Notes under the pieces: generated by a model
What the model saw: only the letters and a program-made list of their open reading frames with translations
Told to the model about the DNA's origin: nothing
Databases searched by the model: none
Shown: in pieces, positions 60,340 to 64,000 of the stretch
Layout: every line of letters begins with the position of its first letter
Numbering within the stretch: position 1 is the stretch's first letter
Assembly: GCA_000231825.2 (NCBI GenBank)
Contig: JH720296.1
Span: 310,001-374,000 of the forward strand
DNA length: 64,000 nt
Direction of reading: 5' to 3'
Source of the DNA: Tetrahymena elliotti 4EA
Lineage: Eukaryota; Ciliophora; Oligohymenophorea; Hymenostomatida; Tetrahymenidae
Position numbers and translations under genes: made by a program

Positions 60340-62717
60340 TCAATAGAATGTTCTGTCTGCAAAGTATTAAGGACTGTAAAATTCTGCTTTCACATCTTTT
60401 CCTTGGTATTTAATTTTCTACATTTTTCATAAGAATTTTTCATTAAATGAATAAAAATAAATAAAAAATTTCATACCTAAAGTAAAAAGCTTGCAATTTG
60501 ACTTGTTCTTTCATTATCGAATTCTACAAATACAAATCCTATTCCTTCTTAGAATTTATCCTTCCTTCTTGGAATGATGATAGATTTTGTTCTTCCTATT
60601 CTATCTAATTATGTCTTTAAATCTGTAAAAATAAAATGATATTCTGTATCTTCTTCTATAAGCTACTTATTGACTATGTTATGAAGTTTTAATATATTTG
60701 TAGCATCTTCTGATATTAAACCATCATATTTAGGTGCATTTATAGATAACATTTTCTTTAAATAATCTTCTTAGATATCTTTTTAACCTGATTCTATGAT
60801 TGTTTTATTAACATTCTCAACTAAATTTTTGTATAGCTAATCAAGTGAAAGAATAGGTTCTTCATGCTGAGGTGCAAGCTAAGGGTTGCATCTTTTAACA
60901 TTAATTACCTTATTTACTATTATTTAAAATTGAATTAGAATTATTCAAAAATAAATAAGAAAATGATTTGAGTACATATTTATTAGCCACTTAATTTATT
61001 CAAGCATTCTACTGTCGATCTATCAGTTATGAATTCACAAAAAGCAAAACCCTTAGATTCACTAGTAATCTTATCAACTGCTAAATGGAATGATTTCAGA
61101 TCTCTAATATTGTTAATAATATTATAAGTATATAAATATTAGCAAAATTATACCCATAGGTTAATAGAAGTTGCATGACATGCTCTTCACTGAAGTTTTC
61201 TGGTAAATTCATGATTTATAGCTATTTTTTTGAAAAAAAAGTTTAAGTAAATCTCACTATTAACTTATTCTTTTGTTACCTTATTATAAGTATTCTCTAC
61301 TTATGTTTAAACAATTTTAAGTTTTGTTTTGTCTAATGTTGGAACAGGACGAGTGCCTTCCACCTTTTACAAAACACCGAAATCTTTAGGTCTTCTAAAT
61401 CTCAAACTTTTTCCTTTCTTTTAATTAGCAAAATAATTTAAATTTAACTATACATTCATGCTAAAGCTAGTTACATAAATAATACCATCAAGCTCCATAC
61501 AAGCGCTTGTTTCTTCAATAGATCTCAACTACAAGAAAATAAATTTTTTGATAGGATCATGCTTTTTACTTTGGATCTATTAAATTAAATTGTATTTAAT
61601 AAATTTATGATAATCAAATCTATCTATTTACTGGATTTCCAGGTTCTAATAAGCCTCCAGCATTAGCCATTTGCTCAAAAACAAACTTGCAAACATCTTC
61701 TACATCTACTGGGTCAGGTATATTTCCAATATAAACACGCCTAAACGATTTATAAAATAATCATTTAAATAAATTGTGATATAAAATTTTCTTATCAAGT
61801 ATTTGAAAATGGTTTTTGCTTTTAAATAAAATTTGCTTTTTTGACTAAGAAAAACTTTTCAAATAAAATATTTTGATTCTTAGAAAAATTAGATTTCTTG
61901 GCTTGATAGAAATTTAGAGATATTTATATTTTAATTTAATTACAATGCATGTATGTATTATTTTTAGAGAGCAGGAGGAATTTTATTTCCAATAATTTAG
62001 GTATCCTAAGGTAAACCAAAACCACCAAATCCAGGAATACCAATATCAAGTATACCACCAGTACCTCCTAAGCCTGGTATATCTAATCCTCCAGCAGTGA
62101 CAGGAGCTCCAAATCCTGTAGTATTTTTTGGAGGTGAGCTAAATGCATTTCTCTTTTCTCTCAAAGGATTTGCACTTGTAGAAACAGCTGCTTATACATT
62201 TTACTATGCTTTGTTAACAATTTGAAGAATTGTAGATGGAATAGTGCTAGAAGAATTAGCTCCCTATGTAGTGCCTAAAGAAGTTGGTGTACCTACTTCT
62301 TAAGTTTACTTTCCAGTTGCAGGTAATGTTAAAGGTATGATTTTTATTTTATTGTCATCTGCACCACCTTATTGATAAGGAGAATTGCTTCTACTTGATC
62401 TACTACTTTCACTGCTACTTCTAGATTCAGAATATCTTCTATCTGACTTCTTGCTATGCTTATCTTTTTTCTTCTTATCTTTATTCTTTCTCTTCTTTTC
62501 TTTCTTTCTCTTTTTCTCACTTCTAGATCTTGATCTCTATGATAAAAAAATAATTTATAAATTGTGTTGAAGCTTAGCATGACATCATCAAAAACAACAG
62601 ATTTAAAGATTTAATAATTTTTCAACAATTTAGAAATATTATCATGTGCTTATTATCCATTTAAAATAATATAAAAAGATTTACTTTGTATTCCTTTTTA
62701 TTCTATTTTCTATCCAT
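60340..62717 (-). CDS. U2AF2: U2AF large subunit (U2AF65-like splicing factor)
   Basis: Pre-mRNA splicing factor that binds the polypyrimidine tract and helps recruit U2 snRNP to the branch site, in the nucleus. Exon 1 (62717-62685, MDRKQNKKEYK) splices to an RS/Lys-rich region (RSRSRSEKKRKKEKKRK ... SESRSSSESSRSSRS). A Gly/Pro-rich linker (DIPGLGGTGGILDIGIPGFG) follows. RRM1 has RVYIGNIPDPVDVEDVCKFV, GGLLEPGNP, RSIEETSACMELDGIIYKG and SLRFRRPKDF. RRM2 has QIMNLPENFSEEHVMQLLLT, LKSFHLAVDKITSESKGFAF and STVECLNKLSG. The C-terminal UHM-type RRM3 has LKLHNIVNKQLIEEDTEYHF, RIGRTKSIIIPRRKDKFQ and IGFVFVEFDNERTSQIASFL, ending FYSPQYFADRTFY. This is the full U2AF65 order. The usual R-x-F of the UHM appears as K-x-Y (KIKY). 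At least six introns interrupt it. Confidence 0.93.
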
Positions 62718-63739
62718 TTCTATATCTATCTCTCTAACTAAAAATTAAGTTTGATAATTTTTTGATTATAATTAAATTTAATAAATATGTGGGAATTCTA
62801 ACTAAACACTTTAATTTAGTAAATTTTGTAGTAAATAAATGAAAATTATGAGTTATTTATATTAAAATATAAATTAATGAATGAATATCCATAGATATCT
62901 TTCATCAATAAACCTCATTAACTATTATAATTACTTTTGTCTAATTGCTACAATCTAAATAGTTTTAGTTATTTTATTTAAGATAATAAAAACTAATCAT
63001 AAAAAAATTCATTTTATTGTGAGGTATTAATTATCATATTATTTTATTTTGGTTTTCATTTTTAAAGCTTATTTTTAACTTGAAAATAAAATAAATTTAA
63101 ATTTTATTATGAGAAAACTTTTTTTAATCTACATTTTATTATCTTTTACGAAGTATAATCGCACATTAAAACCTTAATTTTAAGATTATTTTTAATTAGA
63201 AATAAAAAAAATGTTTTTAAAATGTGAAGCAGATATTGCATTTCTACTCTTTTAACAATTATTAATTTTTAAATAAATAATTTCATATCCATATATCAAT
63301 TACTAATTCAATTTAGCTTTTATTTATTTTAAAAACAGCTCCATTTAAAATCTTGTAATTATTCCTATCATTTCTAAATTGAAAATATTCAATCTCATAT
63401 TTTAAATTTTGTTGTTGTATTTATTTAGAATTTATTTGTGATTTTTATAGAAAATAGACTTATTTATTTAATTTATGAATGAACATAACATAAAAATCAA
63501 AATACCTTAAAAATTTTGAAAAAGAATTATTGATAGAATTGCAAACAGAATATTTATACTCTTAATTTACTGTTAATTATTGCTATTTAAATTCAAATAT
63601 AAAAAGATCTGTAAATTTTTTGATTTTTAATTCAAACAAATTTTGCATAAATTATCATTAAATATTAAATAAATTGCACAAAAATCATTACTAAATATTA
63701 AAGGTTATATACTTCAAAATATTGAATTTAAAGTGAAAA
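62718..63739. other. Divergent intergenic region
   Basis: 1.0 kb between the U2AF gene (-) and the gene starting at 63740 (+), so both promoters lie here. AT-rich, with no RNA gene or motif recognised. Confidence 0.5.
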
Positions 63740-64000
63740 ATGAAACAATAGTCATAGTCTTAGTATTTTATTTCGTCGGCGTATCTTCCAACATCTGGAG
63801 ATGTAGTTTCTACTGAAGCTACATAGAATTAAAATTAAAATAGCAATAAAAGCTTAAATAAATTTAGTCATTTAAATTCATTAATAGAAGAGTTTAATAA
63901 GGAGTTCACTTAAAATCATTCAATAAAAAATTTAAATTTAAATGACTCAAGTAGATACTCATTTATGGATACCTTAGGAGCTAATAATTTACCTACAGAG
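63740..64000 (+). CDS. N-terminus of a hypothetical Gln/Asn/Ser-rich protein (runs off right edge)
   Basis: 87 codons in one open frame from ATG with an A-rich leader (GTGAAAAATG). The protein begins MKQQSQSQYFISSAYLPTSG, then DVVSTEATQNQNQNSNKSLN, FSHLNSLIEEFNKEF and SSRYSFMDTLGANNLPTE, with many Gln written as TAA/TAG. It looks like the disordered start of a ciliate protein. Nothing can be said about function because the gene continues beyond the window. Confidence 0.7.

Noticed and set aside
62344..62580. Leu/Ser-rich plus-strand frame and a Lys/Arg-rich minus-strand frame
   Set aside because: Shadows of the RS domain of the U2AF gene; the minus-strand one is the RS domain in the wrong frame.
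1..64000. tRNA, rRNA, CRISPR, telomere repeats, intact transposase
   Set aside because: Looked for T-loop (GGTTCGA-like) motifs with acceptor stems, regular spaced repeats, G4T2 runs and DDE-type domains; none was convincing by eye.

Overview
The window is about 78% A+T and reads as a chromosome-internal piece of a ciliate genome, most like Tetrahymena. Long conserved reading frames (poly(A) polymerase, TLDc protein, mitochondrial carrier, U2AF large subunit, tetraspanin, glycosidase) are full of TAA and TAG at glutamine positions and end at TGA, so the nuclear code is UAA/UAG = Gln with UGA as the only stop. Introns are AT-rich GT...AG, mostly 45-250 nt. Under the standard code nearly every gene is broken up, so most standard-code ORFs here are antisense or off-frame shadows. 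For most genes the exons below were joined by hand so that both splice sites and the frame agree. No telomere repeats, rRNA, tRNA, CRISPR or intact transposon was seen.

Layout. 1-1037 (-): 5' part of a poly(A) polymerase, running off the left edge. 2546-6034 (-): Gln/Asn/Ser-rich protein of 1080 aa. 6620-8509 (+): TLDc protein, 8 exons. 8928-10243 (-): small protein with CTFxP motifs. 10.2-16.0 kb: mostly gene-poor, with exon-like scraps. 15976-19684 (-): multi-finger C2HC protein (ZC2HC1/FAM164-like), 8 exons. 19.7-25.4 kb: gene-poor, with a possible decayed EF-hand gene and a TLDc-like scrap. 25465-36588 (+): three members of one unrecognised protein family in a row. 37783-40089 (+): coiled-coil protein. 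40947-41899 (+): mitochondrial carrier. 42261-44230 (-): hypothetical protein. 44923-45575 (+): small, probably highly expressed membrane protein. 46820-47662 (-): tetraspanin-like protein. 49720-52200 (-): secreted GH45-like glycosidase with rearranged motif order, fused to a long Cys-rich repeat tail. 52.4-55.2 kb: duplicated non-coding sequence and two kinds of candidate structured RNA. 55941-59147 (-): large hypothetical protein. 60340-62717 (-): U2AF large subunit. 63740-64000 (+): start of a gene leaving the right edge.

Together the genes form an ordinary eukaryotic mixture rather than a co-transcribed pathway: mRNA 3'-end formation and splicing, mitochondrial transport, secreted or membrane proteins, and many ciliate-type Gln/Asn-rich proteins. 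The parts most worth following up are the GH45-like enzyme with rearranged motif order, the three-gene family at 25-37 kb sharing an internal KNxxKNIMxxF motif and a C-terminal domain, and the repeated non-coding elements at 52-55 kb.
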